In this document: positions 20,809-30,634 of the stretch, in pieces
How the letters are laid out: each line of letters opens with the position of its first letter
Numbering within the stretch: position 1 is the first letter of the stretch
Notes under the pieces: generated by a model
Told to the model about the DNA's origin: nothing
Database searches by the model: none
Seen by the model: only the letters and a program-made list of their open reading frames with translations
Made by a program: the position numbers and the translations under genes
From: Mariannaea sp. PMI_226
Lineage: Eukaryota > Ascomycota > Sordariomycetes > Hypocreales > Nectriaceae
DNA length: 64,000 nt
NCBI GenBank assembly: GCA_024336345.1
Contig: JANFOG010000004.1
Location: 2,976,001 to 3,040,000, forward strand
Direction: 5' to 3'

Positions 20809-21199
20809 TTAAAGAAGAACAAAGGCAATATCGAAATCTACGTAGACAGAATAAATGCAGAAATCATTTGTTAATGTTCTAAGACAGAGAGAGCATCAAG
20901 GGCATTCTCATACCTGCGTCCCGGCTTACACAGGTTCCATTCACACATTTCAGACCAGAGCAGCAACTCCCTCCTGGCTACATACAGCATTAAGTACTGA
21001 GATTACAGAACCCTTATGTTTTTTTTTTTTTTTTACTCACTGTATTAGGACGGCAGGCGAGCTATATTTTCGGGATAAGTTAGGTTCTTGACATAGCTTG
21101 TAAATGGGCACTTACACCATTCGGCCTATAGAACGCTGCATCGCTAGTTGCCGCGCAGATAAGAGAAATGTATGCAGTAACAAGAATGAATAGCTTCAT
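20809..21199 (-). CDS. small secreted cysteine-rich (knottin-like) peptide, four exons
   Basis: Hand-built model, about 65 residues. Exon 1 (21199-21116) encodes MKLFILVTAYISLICAATSD, a good signal peptide. Introns at 21115-21062 (GTAAGT, CCTAAC, ATAG), 21040-20978 (GTGAGT, poly-A run, GTAG) and 20913-20838 (GTATGA, GTAG) separate a 21-base microexon (LACRPNT), a 64-base exon encoding PGGSCCSGLKCVNGTCVSRD, and a short last exon ending in TAA at 20811-20809. All junctions keep frame (phases 0, 0, 1). The pattern C-x8-CC-x4-C-x4-C with GGSCCSGLKC resembles inhibitor-cystine-knot/knottin peptides, but the predicted mature chain has five cysteines, not six. A TATA-like run lies about 85-100 bases upstream. 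Function unknown; it could be an effector, antimicrobial or a structural peptide. The splice model needs transcript support. Confidence 0.6.
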
Positions 21200-21282
21200 T
21201 CTAGCGTTCAGCAGATGAATTGCCGCTGTGATGTTTTTGATGAGTTAGGAATTGCAATGACAAAGCCCGGATTGAATAGTAG

Positions 21283-21297
21283 TTTATATATATATAC
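21283..21297 (-). promoter_or_regulatory. TATA-like element of secreted-peptide gene
   Basis: tttatatatatatac lies 84-98 bases before the ATG at 21199 on the minus strand, a position consistent with the TATA boxes of the other secreted-protein genes in this window. Confidence 0.45.
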
Positions 21298-24200
21298 ATT
21301 CAGAATTACCAAAAAGCAGCGTGTCCCTATTTCGATTCATTTCGGTGTGTTTTTCGGTGCATCTTGGATATAGGCTCGTTGGAGTAGACTTTCAAAAAGT
21401 TCCAGAAGGCTTCCCGAGTCAGAAAAACCGTTGTGGAGTCTGGGCGCATTATCAGGCAGATGGAAAGAAGAAACTCTATAAGATGAGTTTGAACATTTTG
21501 AATACCAAAAGACGATAGGAATTTGAATAGCACAACGTTACATGGTGCACCTTGTCGCAAGACGAGGGCATCGCAAGCACCGAGCAAGACGCTGCGCAGC
21601 CACTTTGGTCATAGGACCAGCCAGAATGTTGTATGCAGAGCTAACAAGGCAGAGAGGATTCTCTAGGGATAGGGGGCGTCGCTTCTGTCATCATCAGAAC
21701 GAAGCAAAGGGTGATAGGCTAGTCTTTTACCGAGGCTGTCTTGACTGCTCGGTCTCGTCTTGAAGGTGCTACTCCGTATCTTCCAACTCAACTTTCAGTG
21801 CAGCCAACTGGTTTGGTTACCTCGCTAGTCTATAAGTCGCCCTGGATCAAAGCGACTGTGTATGCCCACCATCTTACAGTTACGCGAAGATTCCCTGTTT
21901 TTGTATTCAAGTAACTGGTACTCTTTGTGGATGCTGCTTCCCTGTATTTGCTGGCAGTCTACATGGCTGGGACAAGGGAACTATTGACAGTCAGACTTTA
22001 CCAGCCTCATGTTTGTTTCTCATTTCAACGAAGTCACCCAAGAATAATTTCAAGGGTGTAGATTCATGGACAGCAAACGAGTATCGTGAATAAAGTTGTC
22101 GGAGGCGAAATCGAGCGATCTGCGGTGTATTAATGTCCATGCCTTCTCTCGAATGTATTATGCGTACAGACTACAAGAACATTTATAATTCGTGCACAAA
22201 ATATAATCTTCACTACTTGTCACGGCTTACTATGCTATGGCCATATCTATTTGTGAATGTTTGGCATGTAGTTATCACACTCTATTATGCAAGCACATCG
22301 CCGCGTACATCGAGTGCAGCCAGAACAAACGCCCTCTCTCAAGCTGATGGCAATGCTGGAATATGCGCCCGTCCTAAAGATCATGACTCGATAAGTTCAG
22401 CCAAACTCGACACGCGCATGAAATTGATCAGCCAGGTGTTGCGCCTCGAGCCACCTGGGTGAAGAAGAAGGAAAGTGCCATGTAACCAGGCGGTGTTCAA
22501 GTTAGTTCAAATGCACCATCTCACCTTGGGATGTCAAGGTGAGATCGCCCCGCGAAACCCTCCCGGACGAGATTAGGGCCGACTGAGTCCCTGCAAGACC
22601 CCCGGTTCAAATGCAATTAGGGGCTGTCGATCGGCGAACTTCACGGTGAGTGAAACTGAGGTGAAGTTTTGATTAAGGGTAGGACTGTGATCAAGACCTG
22701 GCGGCGGCGACTCCAACGAATTCGAGATTGAGAGATTCGGGACGCAGCCTCCCCTTCAAGATAGGAGATGCGAATAGGCTGCCAGTACTGGCAATCCGAA
22801 TATATATCTGATAATAATTCTTCATTTCAGTACTTGGTGGCCATGAATTGGACTTAGTTCACACCTGAGTATTCCGTAGTGTCTTGTTAGTTATACAGCC
22901 TAAAATGTTAGCTGGTGGCAGAATGGCATCGTCACGTAACTAATCCGTGATTGCCAGGATCTTTCTCGCCAGCCATATGCAGAGGCTATATCCTTGATCT
23001 GCGTAGAGTTCATTTGTACATGAGGAGTAGATACCGGTCCCTCTCCTGAATGAATATGTGATTAGAGAAATTTTTGTCCAGCGTCGGGCATTCTACGCGT
23101 TTTTACCCATTTTCCAACTTCCAAAAGGGCGCCACGGATTCGACGATAACTCAAGTTCGTCGCAGCCTCTCGCTCGCTTTGGTGTCTCAGAGCACCTACA
23201 GTTTATATGCAGATCGTAATCGACGCAATCAAGTGCATGAGTGGAAAAAAAAACACTCGGAGAGGTGAACTTGGCGCGCACCGCAATGCCAAGCCGCGTC
23301 GCTAGTAGCCGTACTTTGTTCAGCTCGAATATCTTCATTATCAACGACACTAGGGCAAGCCACAAGGCCCCGACCGGTCCCAGCCGACGTGCTAGCATTC
23401 CTAACACGAGAGATTGCGGGGGATTTGGGATTTGCCGGCGTCAAAGCATTCCGCCTCATGCAAAAATCCCTGGCCCCTGCGCCCCTGCATCTGAGGGGGG
23501 AGGCCCTCAAAACGGCAAAGCGATTACTTTCAGTCTGCTCGCCCAGAGCACCGGTAAAGGAGTTTTCGTTTCTTGGCTGCTTCGGATATGACTCAAAACA
23601 GTATCTGTATAGTAGATTTTACGTACAGTACACTATTATCCTAGATTTTACCAAGAACAGAAGCAGGAATCAAAGGAGAGAAACAGAAACAGGAAAAAAA
23701 AAGGCGCCACCACGAAGATCCTGGCAGAGCCGGCAACAAAGAGACCCAAGGAGAGCTGAAAAATGCGGTTGAACAGCAGCTGTGGCGTTGGACTGTCGGG
23801 GTTACAGAAGCAAGCCTTCACACGTGTTGTGATTGTGACAATAAGCCATCTTTTACTACATACTACCCTTTCAAACCAAGTCTGACGAACGTGGTCGTTC
23901 TGCATGTAACCGTATTCTAGAACGCCCTCGCCTTGGCCTTTGACGAAGAAGGTTTCACTCTTGGCAGATCGCCAGGGACCTGTCAATAACGGCTGAAGGA
24001 AAAGAAAAGCAAAGAGAAGGAAAAAAAATATGACAGAAAGGCATGCTAACGTTGTTCCACGTGGAATATGACGCCGAATTCATCTATTTCACGTTTTTTG
24101 GAAGACACTAATAAGCCCCGAATCTGGATCAGACATGCATCTTTTTGAAACGATGTGATATCCGATGAATGGCTTACTCGCTGGTCATTCGCAGTCCAAC

Positions 24201-25374
24201 GTCCAACGTCTCAACAATGCTATTTTCCTTGCTTGTCCGAATCACGAGTCTTATCTTACTGTACTATGCCGTGTCTCATCCTCCTCTCATCTTCACCGAC
24301 ACACGCATGAAGTACCGTGCCAAACACTGGGTTACGAATTCGTCCCTGGTCCAAAACCTTGTTCCGGGGAACTTCACCGGACGGCTGTTGAGCTTAGCAT
24401 CGCTGGTTGGACCGTTTCCGCCCTTGGGGTCATCTCCACCCCCCGCTGAGATCATGGATTTAGTGATAGTGGATGCTCGATGTTCCTCCTCTTGCGGTTT
24501 CATTCGCCTCCGGAGACACGTAACAGCGTAGGTCGCCCATGGTTGGTTCCGCGTGTGCTAGGGCTGACCACAACTGCCTGCCCTGGCCCCTGTCCACATA
24601 TCCTAGCTGCACATCTTTCTGGGGTCGCGAGTCAGTGATGCAAATGGCTCGTGATTGGATTATGAGAGGGCGGTTGGAGATGGGTTGCTTCGATGGGACC
24701 AATTACTAGTTTCCCATTATGACGATGTCCGATGAGAAAGTATCGCCTATAACTCTCCTCGCAAACATAAAATACATGCTCTGAGTTTGCACAGAGACTC
24801 AAAAATAGAATCGAAATAAGAGTCTATGGGACAATAAAGAACGGTGCATTGTCCAAAAACCTTCGGACGATGCTGTTGATATAAGATGACACCAGCACCC
24901 AGGCCACAAACAGTTCTTGCGATTGTTCCAAGGCCAAGTTCAAATCGACCGCACTTTCTACTGTGTACATAATGGCTTGGTCCGTGACTAAATCTCTCAT
25001 CAAGGAAGCCGTGGATCGGGTGGCGATCCGGATTCCGGAACCCTGGGACGAAGCCGGATGATGATGGAGTGTCAGACTCTGCGCTGCTAGTCCACGCTTC
25101 ATCCCGGCCCATATTGCCGTCAAGGATACCCCCAAAAAATGCTTACGGAATGCTTGCATTTGAGATCTCGTGCATCTCTCTGTCCTCCTCTTTTATTTTT
25201 TATTTCTTGAGCCGCTTGATTCATGCAGACGCCGTCTCCCAGGGCAGTCCTTCCTTTCGGTTTTATAACCCATCAGTCCTCTCAACAAATCAATAACACC
25301 ACCTTCCAAGTGCTCTTTACACCCAAAGACAGCATTTTACTTTCGTCTTCTTTCTTTTTCTCATCGCCATTGCG
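21298..25374. other. 4.1 kb gene-poor stretch
   Basis: I find no supportable gene. Small frames on both strands (up to about 127 codons) overlap each other and show no motif. A CT-rich leader (25160-25370) precedes the membrane protein gene. The segment 22480-22840 has an LTR-like look (TG start, CA end) but lacks a matching target-site duplication and is not called. Confidence 0.45.
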
Positions 25375-26505
25375 ATGGCGATCCCAGCGGGATTCGGGTC
25401 CGGAACCGAAGGGTACCCTCTCATATCGCTGTACATCATCATCGTGTTCCTGTCCATCTCGTTGTACAATGTCATCGAGCTGACATTTATCATCTGGGGT
25501 ACCTTCAAGAGGCATGCCGGACTGTACTTTTGGTCTTTCTTGATAGCCACTTGGGGGATCCCATTCTACTGCGCTGGATTTCTCATCAAGTATTTTACCT
25601 CCCCTGCACTGGGTTATCTGGCTGCGGCCCTGATTGCTGGGGGCTGGATAGCCATGGTGACGGGACAGTCGGTGGTACTGTGGTCTCGACTTCACTTGAT
25701 CTTGCGGAATAGAAGGACGCTCAGATGGATTCTATGGATGATCTGCATCGATGCCGTTTTGTGCCATGGTGCCATCCTCCCAATGATATTCGGCTCGTTT
25801 TCCAAGAACCCGGAGCCGTGGGCCCAGCCGTACAACATCACGGAGAAGATTCAAGTAACCATCTTCTTTATTCAGGAAATCATCATCTCCGGCTTCTACA
25901 TTTACGAAACGCTCAAGTTAATGAAGCTTGAAAAAACGATGGGAAACAGCCGAAGAGGCCGGCGCCTGATGAACCATCTAATCTCCGTCAACCTGGTCAT
26001 CATCCTACTTGACATCACCATTCTAGGACTCGAGTATGCCAACCAGTATCAGTACCAAACATCATATAAAGCCTTCGTGTACAGCACGAAGTTGAAGCTC
26101 GAGTTTACCATCCTGAACCGGCTGGTCGAGTTGACGTCTGGCGCCAAGGACGCCAGCTCCGGACCGAGAAGTCGAAGCAATCAAACCAACAACAAGACAG
26201 GCATCGCCCTCGACACCTTCATAAGCGAAATGGGAGGCAAGCATACCAAAGACGTCTCATATCAAGCGTATGCCATGGGTGGCGAGGAAGGCTCCACGTC
26301 AGAAAGGCCACTCGATCGTATGGACACGGGAGTGATGATGACGACGGAGATCGTGGTACACCGAGAAGACCGAGAAGACGACAGCATCAGTGAAGGCCGC
26401 AACTACTCGGTGGACTCGACGAACAACCCGCCGTCGAAAACATTTGATGGGGCTGATTTGTCCAAGTCGTCGTCCGAGGTGCATCTCGCTACACGCGGTT
26501 TCTAG
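25375..26505 (+). CDS. seven-transmembrane fungal membrane protein
   Basis: Intronless, 376 residues. Seven hydrophobic segments are visible, approximately at residues 15-42, 50-72, 78-105, 115-137, 158-178, 198-218 and a weaker one near 225-245, followed by a long hydrophilic C-terminal tail rich in Ser, Glu and Asp. The topology is GPCR-like, and the layout (short N-terminus MAIPAGFGSGTEGYP, WGIPFYCAGFLIKY, GQSVVLWSRLHLI, NHLISVNLVIILLDITILGLEY) fits a family of fungal seven-helix integral membrane proteins of unknown function (DUF7703-like, from memory). No ligand or G-protein contact can be assigned from sequence. The ATG at 25375 is the first in frame and follows a CT-rich leader. An alternative is a channel or scaffold rather than a receptor. 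Confidence 0.8.
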   Translation: MAIPAGFGSGTEGYPLISLYIIIVFLSISLYNVIELTFIIWGTFKRHAGLYFWSFLIATWGIPFYCAGFLIKYFTSPALGYLAAALIAGGWIAMVTGQSVVLWSRLHLILRNRRTLRWILWMICIDAVLCHGAILPMIFGSFSKNPEPWAQPYNITEKIQVTIFFIQEIIISGFYIYETLKLMKLEKTMGNSRRGRRLMNHLISVNLVIILLDITILGLEYANQYQYQTSYKAFVYSTKLKLEFTILNRLVELTSGAKDASSGPRSRSNQTNNKTGIALDTFISEMGGKHTKDVSYQAYAMGGEEGSTSERPLDRMDTGVMMTTEIVVHREDREDDSISEGRNYSVDSTNNPPSKTFDGADLSKSSSEVHLATRGF

Positions 26506-29101
26506 GGCAGATTATCAACTTCTTTTCTTTGTAGTCACGGTCACGGTCACTAGGCATTGAAGTGTATTTGAGGAAACGATTACTCCTTTTTTTTTCTCTG
26601 GCAGATACCCCCATATACAACAGACTACAGCACTGCTTGTTTGGTTGCTTGTTTGCTTTACCAGCCAGATAATAATTCAACCATGTACTGCACATTTCCA
26701 AGGGGAAGTGTGTATGTACTATCTATTGCTTCTTTGGGTAAATCTTTCCGCTTGTCTTCTTGACTCACTTTGTGTATGTGACTGTGCAATGAAGATACCT
26801 TATACTGTAGATCCATAATAGTAAGAAGTGCTAGCTGGCTGTTTGGGGACCAGGAGACTTGAGCAACCGGTAAAATTATCCGGTAGACTGGCAGAGAGGC
26901 ACAGCTTGAACCGGTCCCTTTGATAGAGCAAGATTTAAAATCATTAAGATTAGAGCTAGTAGACGGGCTAGATATGTAGCACGTCCTATGTAATAATGAA
27001 ATCCATAATATCAGCTTGATCGCGGTTGGAACCCTGCTCCCGACCGGCCGACCCCTGGCATTTGATCCACCCACCAAAACACGACCCGACGGAGCACCAG
27101 CCATGCACTAACCTAATGAATAGCCATTGAATTTACCTTGTCCTTGGGAACAGGGGATTGAAAGCCGCAGCTGGTCGATTGGTTATTTTAGTGTAATGCG
27201 GTATCAGGTTAATTTAAAACCGGGAACGGGGCGGGAGAGCACCTGAAGTAAGGCCTGCCATGCTGGTGGTGAACCACTTCATGACAGAGGTGCGTACATC
27301 AACCTACCCTGTAGCAGTACCAAGAAGGAATTACCTCACTGACGACCCTGACTTGGTCTCTCGCAATGGAGAAAATACGACTGAACTAGAACCTCCTCCA
27401 TATTTAATAATCATATTAGGCAAGGTGCCGCACGAAGGTTACCTAACGCACCAAAGTAGAGACCACTTAGTGACCTTACCTTACTTTACCTGATACTCGT
27501 GGAAAATCCCGAGAAACCAACATGACCAATGTCAGGTAGCAAAATGGGCGCACATTCTGAACCAATCAAATAAAGCCCCCTCACTTCTTTTGGCTTTGTG
27601 AGAATTAAATGGCGACATAAGAGAAATATGTCAAATTTGCCGCAAAATATTATGGAGAACAATAATGAGACAAATTAAGTATCCCAATTACCGAGGAATA
27701 GAACACACGGCCGGGCTTCTTTTTGAATAACAGCTGGGCCCAGCCAGAGAGATGAAGACATGAATAGCCACACCAGATGATGAATATAAGATAATAGCAG
27801 ACCCCGTCCCCCCTACGCCCCAGGATGCAGTAGCTTTTTGCTACTACTATACTATCGCGCTACTGCTTTCTTCCCCTACTTCTTCCAGCACTCATATTGG
27901 GAGTTATTGATTGAAATTAAGCTGCTCAAAATCGGCTGAGCTTGAACTCCCTTAGAGGACTCCATACAACGGCCAGAAGTCAACACTTTCAACACAGGAT
28001 ACAACTCATCATCACCGGAGTTTCATCCCTGGAAAAGAACCCCCTTTAAGGCAGAATGATCAAATGGGAGATGAAAGTATTGCGTCAGGCTACATCTAAC
28101 ACTGACATGGGCATCAATAGGAAAACGTCGGTGTGTCGCCTTGGCGATGACCCGAGGACGGCTCAACAGCAGCTCCACACGTAGTAGTAGGCCTCATTCC
28201 TTTCATTGTGCCCATGATGTAGAGTGATCTATGAAATTTCCCTTGTATTCAGTACAGTTCTCAATTATCCCCTTGCCCCCTTTTGGGGTTCAATAAGTTG
28301 GCCAGAGCTCTCAATAGCGACCCGTTTGGCCTGCGAGCACATGCGACTTCGAGGTTGAAAGCCGGCAAAAAGAACTTATGCCAAGATACAGTGAAAAGAT
28401 TGGGATATCATACTGGTAGAAATACTTTGCAATGGCTTGGTACACAAGGTGATTGCTTTTGGCCTTGCATCGTTGTCCGTGAGTGATATCATTCATACTA
28501 AGAAAGAAAACGCACCCAACTGTCCCGAAACGGGAATCAATAAACGGCAGAAGAAGGGAAAATTTTGCAATAAGTCCGAATCAATAAGCCTTAGCCGCTT
28601 ACCATGATTGCGTGCGAACCACACCTTTTGTCTTTCGTCTCTTTCACCCCTTCCAAGTCGACCATAGTGATGTCACACCCCTCGTTTCACATCTAATATC
28701 TCATGTTCATGGCTATTTATTTTATCTAGTAATGGGTTTCAATTTAGTCTGTTTCTACTTCCAGGAGTTCCTTCTTTGACATCATAGTGGATGTTTGGTG
28801 CCGTTGTTGGTCAAGTGATGTTATTGATTCGGACTTATGTCAATAACCTCAATAGCAGACAGACACCCCCTGGTCCACTCGCGAACATCAACGGATCTAC
28901 AACTGCTTTTACAACAGTATCTGTATGCCATCAAACATATAAAGCAAGACTCTTACCCTTGTCAAAATGATTCTTGTTCCTCCTCAGGTTTTTCCCAATA
29001 TCTCAAGTACAACCTCAGTCAACCTCATGCTATCACGCTCATCTTACAACTCTCATATTCCACACTTCCGATAAGAAACGACCAAGTCTAAGACTTATAT
29101 C
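26506..29101. other. 2.6 kb intergenic, promoter of pheromone gene at right end
   Basis: No gene seen. Includes several TACCT/AGGTA copies at 27290-27490 and A/T-rich DNA. A 148-codon minus-strand frame at 26658-27104 has no recognisable features. A TATA-like catataaag at 28936-28944 lies about 160 bases before the pheromone precursor start. Confidence 0.5.
28936..28944 (+). promoter_or_regulatory. TATA-like element of pheromone precursor gene
   Basis: catataaag about 158 bases upstream of the ATG at 29102, followed by a pyrimidine-rich leader. Confidence 0.4.
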
Positions 29102-29911
29102 ATGAAGTCATCCTTTGCAACCGTTGCCATCCTGGCATCCAGAGTCCTCGCTGCACCTGCAGCTGAAGCCGACCCCTGGTGCGAGCGCATCGGCCAGTCC
29201 TGCTGGAAGGAGAAGCGCGATGCCGCCCCTGAAGCCGAGGCTGTCCCTTGGTGTGAGCGTATCGGTCAGTCCTGCTGGAAAGTCAAGCGCGCCGCTGAGG
29301 CTTTCTCCCAGTCTATCCAATCTTCCGGCGGCCTCTCCGCTCGCGATGCCGAAGCCGACATGAGTAACCTCGCTGGCGGCGCCGCCTTCACCGCAAAGCG
29401 CTCCGTCAACGATCTCGCCAACCACCTAGCGCTGGCCTCCCACAGCCCCGAGGAGTTCTACGCTGCGCTCGACCTCGCCTCTCAGTTCCATCCGGACTCC
29501 GACGAGAAGACTAAGCGCGATGCCCTCCCTAACCCCTGGTGCGAGCGCATCGGGCAATCGTGCTGGAAGCGCGACGCCGAGGCCGACAAGCAAGCCGTGG
29601 CCAAGGACAAGAGATGGTGCGAGAGAATCGGCCAGTCGTGCTGGAAGGCCAAGAGAGCTGCTGAAGCGGTGCTCGATGTTGTCGGCCGCGATGACGAAGG
29701 CGTCGACCACAAGCCCTTCGACCCCGACTTCTTCTCCAAGCGGGATGCTCAGCCGTGGTGCGAGCGCATTGGTCAGTCTTGCTGGAAGGAGAAGCGTGAT
29801 GCTCATCCTGATCCATGGTGCGAGCGTATTGGCCAGTCTTGCTGGAAGGCTCGCCGTGACCTCAACGCTGTGAGGGTCGTTGCTCGAAGCATTATCGAGG
29901 CCTATGAATAA
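29102..29911 (+). CDS. ppg1: alpha-factor-type mating pheromone precursor
   Basis: Secreted precursor of 269 residues processed to a peptide pheromone sensed by the Ste2-type receptor of the opposite mating type. The start MKSSFATVAILASRVLAAPA is a signal peptide. Six identical copies of WCERIGQSCW follow, encoded at 29177, 29249, 29537, 29615, 29756 and 29816 (first base of each), each followed by Lys. Most copies are bounded by Lys-Arg (Kex2-type sites) and acidic-Ala dipeptides (EA, DA) of the kind trimmed by a Ste13-like dipeptidase; copy 4 follows KR directly and copy 6 ends in ARR. An 86-residue spacer between copies 2 and 3 has additional KR sites. The W-C-x-x-x-G-Q-x-C-W pattern is that of Sordariomycete alpha pheromones. 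Intronless. Copies use different synonymous codons, so they are not recent duplications at DNA level, or are homogenised only at protein level. Confidence 0.95.
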   Translation: MKSSFATVAILASRVLAAPAAEADPWCERIGQSCWKEKRDAAPEAEAVPWCERIGQSCWKVKRAAEAFSQSIQSSGGLSARDAEADMSNLAGGAAFTAKRSVNDLANHLALASHSPEEFYAALDLASQFHPDSDEKTKRDALPNPWCERIGQSCWKRDAEADKQAVAKDKRWCERIGQSCWKAKRAAEAVLDVVGRDDEGVDHKPFDPDFFSKRDAQPWCERIGQSCWKEKRDAHPDPWCERIGQSCWKARRDLNAVRVVARSIIEAYE

Positions 29912-30634
29912 ACGTTAGTGCTAGGTTCTCCTGCCGCAGAACTAAAAGGAAGATGAAACGAAAGCTAACACACACTCCTTTTTAGCAAATTGTTACAAAG
30001 CTCTCAATATCTGCCAAAGGCATCAATCATAACACCCGTTGCTATGTTGTTGCTTTACAGACCATTCGCTTCTTTTCAGTTCTTCCCCGGCAGATAGACA
30101 TCGCGGGCTTCGACTGACCCTGCCTCCCCTATAAACGCTCGACACTACTCTGTCTTGACTTCGATTCTTTCACAGCCGAAATCGTGCTGTTTCTCATTGA
30201 TTGGATAATGGTGGGAGAAAGATACTACAAAACTTTCTCCCGCTTCTTTAAACATAAGCAACTTGACCTCCCGCAGAACCAAAACGGAGTCGAGAGGCTA
30301 ACAAAATTATGGCAGGGATATACTTTGTGAGGCAGTAGTAGGATAGGTATAATATATATATATATGTGAACAAGACAAAACATTCATCGTATTGCGCCTT
30401 TGATGAGAATCCCGCCCTTCATGAACCCCTAATGCGCGCATCTACCCAATCCATGGCCCAGACGCCTTTTTCTATCCATGCTCCTCTTTTTTCTTTTTGG
30501 GGGACTTCACCCACCCTATCCCAAGCACTTAAGCTAAGCGATACTATACAAATAATTGAGACAGACATGCTTTCACGGTGATTATAAACTTGTGTACAAC
30601 GACTTCCCCTCTCCTCTCAGGGTAGTCGTGATTT
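29912..30634. other. convergent 3' intergenic with (TA)n run
   Basis: Between the pheromone gene and the 3' end of swr1. Contains a TA dinucleotide run at about 30350-30365. No gene seen. Confidence 0.55.

Noticed and set aside
22590..22625. tRNA-like TTCAAAT box (ccccggttcaaatgc)
   Set aside because: No T-arm pairing, no acceptor stem or anticodon arm around it.
22480..22840. Possible solo LTR (TGTAACC start, TTTCA end, A/T-rich 3' part)
   Set aside because: Flanking five-base sequences do not match as a target-site duplication, no second copy occurs in the window, and no retroelement protein is nearby.
24169..24531. 120-codon plus-strand frame with one hydrophobic segment
   Set aside because: Single weak hydrophobic stretch only; overlapping frames on both strands are equally open.
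26658..27104. 148-codon minus-strand frame with ATG
   Set aside because: No motif, no intron signals, not recognisable.
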